Source: CAYNQN01 sp964530525 (GTDB lineage: Bacteria; Actinomycetota; Acidimicrobiia; Acidimicrobiales; Acidimicrobilacustridaceae). Taken from it: a DNA stretch of 48,590 bases. Every line of letters begins with the position of its first letter. Positions within the stretch are counted from its first letter, which is position 1. Shown here in pieces: positions 30,120-38,200 of the stretch. The position numbers and the translations under genes were made by a program. Under the pieces are notes generated by a model. That model was not told where the DNA came from. It did not search any database and was given only the letters and a program-made list of their open reading frames with translations. The stretch is taken from NCBI GenBank assembly GCA_964530525.1, contig CAZHBH010000008.1, positions 1 to 48,590 on the forward strand. Direction: 5' to 3'.

Positions 30120-31468
30120 CGGGCCTCGCCCGGCGCTCCGCCCTGGGGGGAACCCGCTCCACTCGCCGACGTTCCTCGACCTCCTTCCCCTTGGTCCACC
30201 AGCCCAAGCACGGCACGGGCGCGCTCGGGTGCCAGGCCGGTGGAGACGAGAGGGCCTTGGAAGTCGTCGCGCGCGAACAACGGCGTGAGGGTGAACTGGG
30301 TCGCCTCCGGTCCACCCGCCATGTCCTCCACGGCGGCGATCTCGTGCACCTGCGGCCCGTCGGGGCCCCTGGAGCAGTGCACGACCAGGTCGACCGCCTC
30401 GGTCACCAGGGAGTTGAGGGCGCTCATCGGCAGCGGGGAGGCGACGTCGGCGAGCTGGCAGACGAAGCGGAGCCTCGTGAGCGCCTGTCGCGCGGAGCCG
30501 GCGTGGATGGTGGTGTAGCCGGTGATCCCCGATGACAAGGCGAGCAGAAGCGGTAGCGCCTCCCGGTCGCGCACCTCACCCACGATGGCGACGTCGGGCG
30601 CCATGCGCAGGAACCCGGCCACCAGCCGGCGCAGGTCCACGGCTGGCCTGTCGGTGCGAGTCGGCCGGGTCTGCAGGAACACGGCGTTCGGCACCGGGAG
30701 GTCGATCTCGAACACCTCCTCGGCCACCACCACCCGCCATGCCGGGTCCAGCTCGGAGGCGCAGCACGAAAGGAGCGTCGTCTTGCCGGTGCCGGGTGCG
30801 CCGGCGAACACGATCGACAGCCGGGCCCGCACGGCGGCCCTGAGCAGCGCCGCGGCTGGGGCATCGAGCATCCCTCGTCCCACGAGCTCATCCAGCTCGC
30901 GGTAGCGGACGCCCGTGAAGCGCCTGATGTTCACCGTGGTGTGACCGCCGCGGGTGAGATCGCCGTGCACGACGTGCATGCGCGAGCCGTCGTCGAGCTG
31001 GGCGTCTTGGAGGCCCTCGGCGGGGTCGAGCTTGCGATGGCTCGTGGATGCGTCCTCCAAGATCCGCGTGAGGGTGCGCACGACGTGCTCGTCGTTGTGG
31101 AAGGCCTCGTCGTGGTAGCCGCTGGGGCCCCTGTGGCGCTTCACGAAGATCTCGGAAGGAGAGTTGACCATCACCTCCCACACGTCGTCGTCCTCCAGCA
31201 ACTCGCTGAGCGGGCCATACCCCCTGAGGTTCCTGAAGGCCCGCTCGGTGACCTCGTCGGGGCGGCTCAGCTCGACCGGCCGAGATCCTCGCCGGGCACC
31301 GTCGGCCCAGCGCTCCACCTCGTCGTCGATGAGCGCCAGCAGCTCCACCTCGCTGCCCGGAGCGGACATGTCGAGGTCGAGGCCCTTCGCCCTCGCCTGG
31401 ACCGCCCGCTCGATGGCCTCCAGTGGAGAACCACCCCCGACCTCCGACAGCTCGTGAACGTCGCCCAC
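30116..31468 (-). CDS. tadA: TadA/CpaF-type pilus assembly ATPase
   Basis: The product is 450 aa from GTG 31468; the reading frame before it has no plausible start. The N-terminal domain (FRNLRGYGPLSELLEDDDVW, EVMVNSPSEIFV, GSRMHVVHGDLTRGGHT) is typical of CpaF. Walker A is GAPGTGKTT (223-231), followed by the Asp box VVAEEVFEID, Walker B in DVAIVGEVRDREAL and the His box GYTTIHAGSARQAL. It is a hexameric secretion ATPase at the inner membrane that powers Flp pilus extension. First gene of the leftward operon tadA-tadB-tadC-pilin-tadE-tadE-tadG; divergent from the sugar dehydrogenase gene. Confidence 0.92.
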   Translation of the reverse strand: MGDVHELSEVGGGSPLEAIERAVQARAKGLDLDMSAPGSEVELLALIDDEVERWADGARRGSRPVELSRPDEVTERAFRNLRGYGPLSELLEDDDVWEVMVNSPSEIFVKRHRGPSGYHDEAFHNDEHVVRTLTRILEDASTSHRKLDPAEGLQDAQLDDGSRMHVVHGDLTRGGHTTVNIRRFTGVRYRELDELVGRGMLDAPAAALLRAAVRARLSIVFAGAPGTGKTTLLSCCASELDPAWRVVVAEEVFEIDLPVPNAVFLQTRPTRTDRPAVDLRRLVAGFLRMAPDVAIVGEVRDREALPLLLALSSGITGYTTIHAGSARQALTRLRFVCQLADVASPLPMSALNSLVTEAVDLVVHCSRGPDGPQVHEIAAVEDMAGGPEATQFTLTPLFARDDFQGPLVSTGLAPERARAVLGLVDQGEGGRGTSASGAGSPQGGAPGEAR

Positions 31469-31611
31469 GCCCCATCTGTGTGCAAACCGACAGACGCAAG
31501 GCCCGATCGTGGCCCCGGAGAGCTCTCGTTCCCGACACGCCAGCCCTGGTAGCAGGGGTTCTCGAGGCCCGCCGACGGTTGGGCCGGCACCGCAGCGGGC
31601 AGGGTGTAGGT

Positions 31612-32769
31612 GTGCCGGGCCGTGTGATCGCACTCGTCGCCACCACCGCCTTGCTCGTGGCGGTCTCGTGCAGCTCGTCGTCCGAGGACGCCGGGCCTCC
31701 GCCGAGCACTCCGGGGGAGCCTGAGTCGACGACGATCGGCCCCCGCCCACCGTTGCCGAGGCCGGGCGAGATCACCGTGGTCGCCGAGGGTCTGGAGGTG
31801 CCTTGGGGTGTCTCGTTCTTCCCCGAAGGCTCTGGCGAGCTTTCGGGCTCGGCCATCGTGGGCCAGCGGCCCAGCGGCGAGCTGTTGGTAGTGAGCCCAT
31901 CGGGCCAGGTGCGCCCTGCAGGGACGGTGCCAGGTGTGGTGAGCAGCGCGGAGGGCGGGTTGCTAGGCCTGGCGGTCTCGCCGGCCTTTGCCGACGATCG
32001 GACGGTCTACGCGTATGTCGCCGGGGCCGACGACAACCGCATCGTTCGCTTCCAGCTCAGCGGGCCGGAGCCCGACGGCTCGGTGGGCATCGGCGAGACC
32101 GATCCGGTTGTCGTAGGCATCGCCACGGCCTCGATCCACGACGGTGGGCGCCTGGCCTTCGGGCCCGACGGCTTCCTGTACGCGGCCACCGGAGACGCAG
32201 GCGGTTCTTCGAGGTCGCAGGACCTAGCTTCGCTGAACGGGAAGATCCTCCGGATGACCGGCGACGGCTCACCCGCTCCGGACAACCCCTTCCCGGGCTC
32301 TCTCGTGTGGTCGCTGGGCCATCGCAACGTGGAGGGCCTCGCCTGGGACGACGCCGGCAGGCTCTACGCCACCGAGTTCGGGGCCAGCAGCTTCGACGAG
32401 CTGAACATGGTGGAGCCGGGTGCCAACTACGGATGGCCCGAGGTGGAGGGGCCGGGCGGTGGCGACCGGTTCGTGGACCCCGTCGTGACCTGGCGGCCCT
32501 CCGAGAGCTCGCCGAGCGGTGTGGCGCATGCGGCAGGAGCCCTTTGGGTGGGAGCGCTGCGGGGGCAGGGCCTGTGGAAGGTGCCGCTCGTCGGCGGGGC
32601 CGTCGGAGTCGCCGATCTGCTCTTCGAAGGCGAGTACGGGCGCATCCGCACCGTGGTGGCCGCGCCCGACGGCTCGCTGTGGTTGACCACCTCCAACATG
32701 GATGGCCGCGGCGACCCCGCCCCCTCCGACGACCGCATCCTCCGCCTGCACCCTCCGAATGGCGCGTGA
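31612..32769 (+). CDS. PQQ-dependent aldose sugar dehydrogenase-like lipoprotein
   Basis: The product is 385 aa, with GTG at 31612. A lipoprotein signal ends at LLVAVSC, so the protein is probably membrane-anchored outside the cell. The body is a six-bladed beta-propeller of the soluble glucose dehydrogenase (GSDH/YliI) family: VAEGLEVPWGVSFFPEG, GGLLGLAVSPAFADDRTVYA, HDGGRLAFGPDGFLYAATGD, LGHRNVEGLAWDDAGRLYAT and EFGASSFDELNMVEPGANYG, which includes residues near the PQQ/calcium site in relatives. It would oxidise aldoses with pyrroloquinoline quinone; no PQQ synthesis genes are nearby. Confidence 0.88.
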   Translation: MPGRVIALVATTALLVAVSCSSSSEDAGPPPSTPGEPESTTIGPRPPLPRPGEITVVAEGLEVPWGVSFFPEGSGELSGSAIVGQRPSGELLVVSPSGQVRPAGTVPGVVSSAEGGLLGLAVSPAFADDRTVYAYVAGADDNRIVRFQLSGPEPDGSVGIGETDPVVVGIATASIHDGGRLAFGPDGFLYAATGDAGGSSRSQDLASLNGKILRMTGDGSPAPDNPFPGSLVWSLGHRNVEGLAWDDAGRLYATEFGASSFDELNMVEPGANYGWPEVEGPGGGDRFVDPVVTWRPSESSPSGVAHAAGALWVGALRGQGLWKVPLVGGAVGVADLLFEGEYGRIRTVVAAPDGSLWLTTSNMDGRGDPAPSDDRILRLHPPNGA

Positions 32770-32791
32770 CCTGCCACAACGCCGTCAAAAG

Positions 32792-32806
32792 TGATGAGAC
32801 TCATCA
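32792..32806. promoter_or_regulatory. Perfect 15-bp palindrome upstream of the XRE gene
   Basis: TGATGAG-A-CTCATCA is a perfect 7-1-7 inverted repeat 40 bases before the XRE start and 22 bases after the sugar dehydrogenase stop, in a locally AT-richer spacer. Small XRE proteins typically bind such sites, so it is a candidate autoregulatory operator. Confidence 0.5.
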
Positions 32807-32846
32807 GTCGCTAGACGGATGCATATCCAAACGTCAGCATCAGGGC

Positions 32847-33074
32847 ATGGAAGGAGATCTCCAGAAGCTCGTGGGCAGGAACGTTCGCAGGATCAGGTTG
32901 GGCAGGAACCTGACCCAGCAGAAGCTTGCCGAGCAGATCCAGATGGACCCGACATACGTCTCATCGATCGAGAGGGGGGTGCGGAACCTGGGCTTGCGAA
33001 CCGTCGAGCGCCTGGCCGGGATGCTCTCCGTGCCCACTCGGGAGCTCCTCGACGAGTCGTCCGCACCCGGGTAG
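32847..33074 (+). CDS. XRE-family transcriptional regulator (75 aa)
   Basis: The ATG at 32847 begins MEGDLQKLVGRNVRRIRLGR. The whole protein is one HTH_XRE domain: GRNLTQQKLAEQIQMDPTYV, a recognition helix ending SSIERGVRNLGLRTVERLAG, and a last helix SVPTRELLDE. It resembles stand-alone repressors and restriction-modification controller proteins, but no restriction system is in the window. A perfect palindrome lies upstream. The larger open frame covering it starts inside the sugar dehydrogenase gene and is a shadow. Confidence 0.85.
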   Translation: MEGDLQKLVGRNVRRIRLGRNLTQQKLAEQIQMDPTYVSSIERGVRNLGLRTVERLAGMLSVPTRELLDESSAPG

Positions 33075-33116
33075 CGCAGCGAACATCGCCGGCCTCGGCT
33101 TGCCTCCCCGCCACGT

Positions 33117-33135
33117 GGGAGCAAGCGATGCTCCC
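33117..33135. terminator. Short hairpin between convergent XRE and LysR genes
   Basis: GGGAGC (33117-33122) pairs with GCTCCC (33130-33135) across a 7-base loop, followed by TCTCGT. It sits in the 97-base gap between two convergent genes and could end either transcript. The stem is short. Confidence 0.4.
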
Positions 33136-33171
33136 TCTCGTGGCCCAGGCGGCCGTCGAGGAGGCGCCGGG

Positions 33172-33972
33172 CTAGGGCTGGTGGATCTCTGCGTTGGATA
33201 GAGCCTTGATGGCTAGCGAGATGGTCTCGATGTCGGGGTCGTCGCTCCGGTAGGCGGCCTGCACGCGGATCTTCCAGGTGGGCATGTCGACGATCTCCAG
33301 CTCTACGAGGGTGCCGGTGTCCAGCTCGCTCGCGACGATCGATCCAGGAGCGGCCAGGATCTCCTCGCCCTCGACCTCGTCGTGGCGGCCGTGCTTTCGG
33401 GTGTGGCGGTGGACCCAGGGCTCCATGGAGATGGGGTGACCTCCTAGGTCGTCGCGGGAGAGCGGCGTGCGGCCGGCGAGCGGGTGCTCGGGAGGCACGA
33501 CGAGGGCGAGGCTGTCCGTGATCACCTCCTCCGCGGCCAGCGAGGGCGGTAGCTCGTGGAAGGTGCCCAACGCCAGGTCGATGTCGCCCCGCTCCAGCCG
33601 AGCCAGGAGCTCGCCGGGTGTCACCTGGAGGTACTCGAGCTCCAGGGGGAGAGCCTCGAGCACCGGCCGGACGGCTTCCTCGGCACGTACCCGCAGCGAA
33701 GCCACGACGCTGTCGGCCCGGGCGGCGTCGACGGTCTCCTCGTAGAGGGCCACCCACCTGCGGGCGTAGGGGAGCAGGCGCCTTCCGCCCTCGGTGAGTC
33801 GAACTCCCTGGTTGCTGCGCTCGAACAGCGGCAGCCCGAACTCGTGCTCCAGCTTCTTGATGCGGGTGGAGATGGCCTGTTGGGTGGTGTGGCGGATCTC
33901 TGCTGCCCGGCTGAAGTTCCGCGCAGCCTCGACGAGGAGGAGGATGGTGAAGTCGTCGATCCTCACTGACAT
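33172..33972 (-). CDS. LysR-family transcriptional regulator
   Basis: The product is 266 aa, shorter than the usual 290-310. The ATG at 33972 lies behind GGAGG. The winged helix is clear (LLLVEAARNFSRAAEIRHTT, then QQAISTRIKKLEHEFGLPLF), followed by an effector domain with LEYLQVTPGELLARLERGDI and a truncated C-terminal lobe. It is divergent from the AT-richer island with a secreted protein and the giant surface protein. A TTGT-N11-ACAA box lies in the shared upstream region (34064-34082), consistent with LysR-type autoregulation and control of that island. Confidence 0.88.
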   Translation of the reverse strand: MSVRIDDFTILLLVEAARNFSRAAEIRHTTQQAISTRIKKLEHEFGLPLFERSNQGVRLTEGGRRLLPYARRWVALYEETVDAARADSVVASLRVRAEEAVRPVLEALPLELEYLQVTPGELLARLERGDIDLALGTFHELPPSLAAEEVITDSLALVVPPEHPLAGRTPLSRDDLGGHPISMEPWVHRHTRKHGRHDEVEGEEILAAPGSIVASELDTGTLVELEIVDMPTWKIRVQAAYRSDDPDIETISLAIKALSNAEIHQP

Positions 33973-34063
33973 GGAGTTGCCTCCAGCTCGCACTCGTATG
34001 GCCGGGTGGCCGTCCCGGAACGGACGGTATGAGGGCGCGTGGAGCGGTCGCGGTGCGACTCTG

Positions 34064-34082
34064 TTGTGGCTGGCCCCAACAA
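34064..34082. promoter_or_regulatory. LysR-type box upstream of the LysR gene
   Basis: TTGT (34064-34067) and ACAA (34079-34082) are inverted and separated by exactly 11 bases, the T-N11-A geometry of LysR-type regulator boxes. The site is 92 bases upstream of the LysR start. Confidence 0.5.
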
Positions 34083-34297
34083 ACTCTTAGAGCACAGAAG
34101 CTCCTTCCCAGGTGCCCTCGGCCGTCCGAACTGAGCGCGATTCTTTCGCAATCTCGGGCTGGATGTGCGTGAGTCAGCTTTAGAAAGTCCGAGAAAGGTT
34201 TTGGCTAACTCAGCGTATGGGATGCACTAGATCCGAATTTGGGCGCCCGTCACACCCCTGGCCCCAACAATTTCTTACATCTGGCCACAACAAAGTT
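34070..34297. repeat. CTGGCCCCAACAA-type repeats in the surface-protein upstream region
   Basis: CTGGCCCCAACAA followed by three variable bases and TCTTA occurs at 34070-34089 and again at about 34258-34277, and a variant CTGGCCACAACAAA begins at 34281. All are in the same orientation inside a 568-base gene-free stretch (33973-34540) that is visibly richer in A and T than the flanks. No gene or obvious RNA was found there. The repeats look like multiple binding sites of one regulator. Confidence 0.6.
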
Positions 34298-34540
34298 GGC
34301 CTTGCAGAGGGGTTGCGGATCCCGTCTACTCCTAAGTGGGCACGGTCATGGCCAATCCATCCGGCCCGGGGAATTGTCTAGCGAGCAGGCAATTTCGGGG
34401 GACTCAATGCGTTGCTCAGGCATCCATCTCCGGCCAATCGAGCGGACATGCTGTGCCTCCGGGTGGGCACCCGCCCTCCCGATGCACACGGGTGGTGGCA
34501 CCAGCTGGTGCCACTGGAGACAACGAAAGAGGTAAACGCA

Positions 34541-35113
34541 ATGAATGCAACATCAAGTGTCGCGAGATCGATGACCAGCCACCGGTTGGCCATCGCCCTC
34601 GTGGCCATCCTTTCCATGTTCGGCGCACTCTTCGTGCTCCCAGGGACTGCCCATGCGGTTCCGGCGACCGTCACGGTCGAGGATGGGAGCTCCATCACCC
34701 TTGGTTCGATAGGCGTGGTTCTTGGCACGGATTGCGTCGATTCAGCCAGCGGGACTCCGCTAAGGATCACGCCGTGGGAATGCCCGGGTTGGGATGTCAC
34801 TGGCGGAGTGGTTGATTCGGTCGATGTCAACGCCTCTGCCTTGTGGGTCGCAGACGGCGTTGCCGCGATGCTTGACGACTCGATCGTTGTGAATATGAGC
34901 GACGCGATGCTCGGCGACTGCACGATCAGTATCGAGGGTTCAAGGCTATTGATCTTCGATTCTGGTACGGGCACCTATGACCTGGAAGACGTTGTCGGAA
35001 CATATGCACTATCAGACTGCTCAGGTGGGCTCACGCTTGCAATAGGCGCTGTTCTCGGTGCCTCACCCAGCAATCAGGCGCTGGATGTGGCTCTGGACAT
35101 CACGGTTACCTGA
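34541..35113 (+). CDS. Small secreted protein of unknown family
   Basis: The product is 190 aa. The ATG at 34541 follows AAAGAGG by nine bases. A clear Sec signal peptide (SHRLAIALVAILSMFGALFV core) ends near PGTAHA, so the mature protein is about 154 residues, rich in Gly, Ser, Thr, Val and Asp and short on charge, with beta-strand character. Four cysteines in the mature part (GTDCVD, PWECPGW, LGDCTIS, LSDCSGG) could form two disulfides. I do not recognise the family. A strong terminator follows, and the giant surface protein gene begins 98 bases downstream; the two may share regulation. It could be a pilus or envelope component. Confidence 0.75.
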   Translation: MNATSSVARSMTSHRLAIALVAILSMFGALFVLPGTAHAVPATVTVEDGSSITLGSIGVVLGTDCVDSASGTPLRITPWECPGWDVTGGVVDSVDVNASALWVADGVAAMLDDSIVVNMSDAMLGDCTISIEGSRLLIFDSGTGTYDLEDVVGTYALSDCSGGLTLAIGAVLGASPSNQALDVALDITVT

Positions 35114-35132
35114 GATTCATGAATGACGAGGT

Positions 35133-35160
35133 TGGGCCAGCTGCATCGGCAGCTGGCCCA
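35133..35160 (+). terminator. Terminator after the secreted protein gene
   Basis: TGGGCCAGCTGC (35133-35144) and GCAGCTGGCCCA (35149-35160) form a perfect 12-bp stem with a 4-base loop, followed by the pyrimidine-rich TCTCGCTCTT. It separates the small secreted gene from the giant gene. Confidence 0.8.
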
Positions 35161-35211
35161 TCTCGCTCTTAGATAGATCCAGTAGGCAAATGCGAGCTAT
35201 ATGGGGGAAGC

Positions 35212-38200
35212 GTGCGACCTAGTATTCGAAACAACGGCACTGTTGTCGGAGATTGGCTCCGTCTCATGGCTATTGGTCTAGTTGTGATGTTGATCGCCTC
35301 TCTGGCATTAGCAAACTCGGAGACGTCGAAGGCCGGTGCTCAAGGGTCAGTCTCCGGAGAGGTGACCGCAGTACAGTTCCCCACTGATTGCATGGGCTAC
35401 GCTCTTGGTGTCGGCCAGGCGGAATCGAACCAGATGAGCTTCGATACTACGGCCCCCTCTCAGGTTGAGCCCGGTGGACTGTTCACCGTCAGGATCGCGC
35501 CTGGCCAGTCAGCCTTCCCGGATATGAACCCAAGTCCGCTCGGACCTGTGCCTGTGAATGGTCTTCAGAACATTCACTTCATGTACTCGCTTCCGGCGAA
35601 CGCTTCCGTGGAGAGCGTGGAGGTAGTCACGGGTACTGGTTTCGGAACCGCCGGCACTCCCAGCGTCTTCATCGCGGGGACACCACCGCCGTTCGCCGAC
35701 AGATCGGTCGACGTGTATGAGCCTGAGCGGATAGTTCTGTTCGTTCCTGAGGTGCCGAAGAACGCGATTCCGCCGACGAACGAGACCTTCTTCCAGCTCC
35801 CGGCGGTCGATGTGACGTTGCGAGCGACTGGACCCCACGGAACGAACATCTCAACGCGAGTACCCGGAACCGACGAGCCAACCTCGGGCTACGTCTTCCA
35901 GGCTCGGTCGGTCGCCGTTGCCAGTGTCTACTGCTGGCCGCAGGGCAATGTGCAGGCACCGCTCCTGTTCCAGACCGCCATCTCGTCCGGTTCGGTCACC
36001 CAGCCCACCACGACGCAGGTGTCCGTCGAGCCCACTGTGTTGCCAGCGGGCTACGAGGCAACGATGTCGGCTCTCGTCAACGCGCCAAGCGGTGTCGTTC
36101 GATTCAACGATGGCGGGACCGTCCTCGGCTACGCGGAGCTCGACGAAGCGGGTGTGGCGTCATTGACGAGCCCGCTCCACAGCGTCGGTGAGCGCTCGAT
36201 CACAGCGAGCTTCATGGGATCCCCGGGTTTCGAGGCCTCCACGTCGGATCCGGTCGCTGTCAGTGTCACCAATCCGGCTGACCGCTCTGCCGTAAGGGTT
36301 ACGGTGAACTCGACGCCTAGTCGCATCGCCCTTGGCAACAACGCCACCGAGGGCACGGCGACGCTCTCCGTGACCATAGAGCCCGTGGCCAGCAACGACG
36401 TGCCAACCGGGATTGTCAATCTTTATGACGACGGGGTAGTCGTGGGAAGTCAAGAGGTCGAAGCGGGATCGGCCAGTTTCGAGGTGGCGGTCCCATGGGG
36501 TGGCCACTTGTTCGAAGCGGAGTACCTCGGCAACGTGGACTTCTTTCCGGCAACAGGGGCGACTTCGCTTGCAGCGGGCTACAGCACGTCCGGTTCCGCT
36601 CCTTCCGCCGCGCGGAACTTGAGCGGCTCTGTCGACCTCAATGGAGCATCGTTGACCGTCCCCGGATCCGGTTGGACACTCAACAGCCCGTTCCGCACCA
36701 GACCCGATGGCAGCCAGGACATCGGAGGGCTCTTCGAGCTGAGCTCCCAGAGCTTGACGGTGCCGGGTGGCACCGTCAATGGAGTGCTTGCACAGGTCGA
36801 TGACGTCGCGACGGGCTCCATCGAGGCCGGTGCCGATGCCGATGCATCTCTAGATGCGACCTTCGTCTTCCAAGTATCCAGCGTCGATCTAGGCGCCGGT
36901 TCTCAGGATCTCGGCTCCACCTGCTGGTTCGGGCCCTTCGAAGCCAGCTTCACTGGGACGAGAGCGGGGCTCGACGGTCAGCTCACCCTGCATGCTTCGG
37001 AGTTCCCGGTGGGCTTCGCGCAAGCGGGTAGCTGCCTCACGGCCTCGGGATCCTCGCTCGTGGGCCCGATCAACTCTCGTTTGGCCGGAGGGGCGACCGA
37101 CCTGAGCTTCACGTTCACGCCACCTCCCGCGGCGCCGCAGGTCAACATCGCGCCGGTGATCGCGAGCCCCTCAGGTGGAGCCTTCTACGGCCAGCCCGTC
37201 ACGTTGACGGCCACGATCACCCTTGCCGAAGGAGGGAACTTTGCCTCCGGAAACATCGGTGTCATCGAGTTCTACAGCGGCGCTCAACTCCTCGGTACGG
37301 CGAACACCGTGGGTGGGGTCGGACCAACGAAGACGGCCACTTTCAGCGCCCCAACTCAAAGCTCACCGCTCGCAGCAGGACTCCCACCCCTTCCTCAGGG
37401 AGACGAGCCACTGCGGACCCGGTTTGTTCCGAGTTCGGCGCGAAAGCTCAACTACGCCACCAGCTCTTTTTCATCCAGTCCGTATTCCATCTGGAATGCA
37501 CTGCCAAAGGCGCCTGTCGGCCTCGAAGTCCAAGCCCCCCTTTCATCGCCATCCGGGCAACCAACGACTGTCACGATTCAGATGACTCCTGCTCCTGACT
37601 CGGTGAGCGCCCCTGCGCCTCTGGAAGGGGTCATCAAGATTTTTGACGAAACGGAGCCGGAGGTTGCTCTTCAACAGGTCAGGACCACGCCATTTGACCT
37701 CTTTGCAGGCGGTGTGCCGGTCCAATCTAACAGCGACGGATCCTTCGCCTTGCAAATCGCACTAGCACCGGGTGATCACCAGCTACAGGTGATGTTCATT
37801 CCCAACGCCACGAGCGCCTGGTGGTGGGGGTCAGGGGCTGAACTATTGGATCTCATAGTGGTCGGTGAAGCCAGACCCACATCTATTCATATCCCGTCAG
37901 AGTCTACGAGAAATGGTACCGAAGTCGTCCAGGGCCAGCCTCTCTATCTCACGGCTCAACTCTCTCCGATAAGAGCCCTCGATCCTTTCCGAACCGACCC
38001 CTTCATAGTGGCCGCGATCTACAGATCGATAGACGGTGGCCCCCCCTCGGACCTTACCCTCGGGAGCGACGGATCAATTACGATGACGATCCCCGACACT
38101 GACACACCCGGTTCACACGAAGTGAAGCTTTGGTACGACCCCTTCTACGTAGCGTCACTTGGCTTTCCGCTAGGAATGAGCAACCTCGGTTTCGCTCCAT

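Noticed and set aside
31803..33074. 423-codon frame overlapping the sugar dehydrogenase and the XRE gene
   Set aside because: Only its last 75 codons (from 32847) are protein-like; the rest is the +1 shadow of the dehydrogenase gene.
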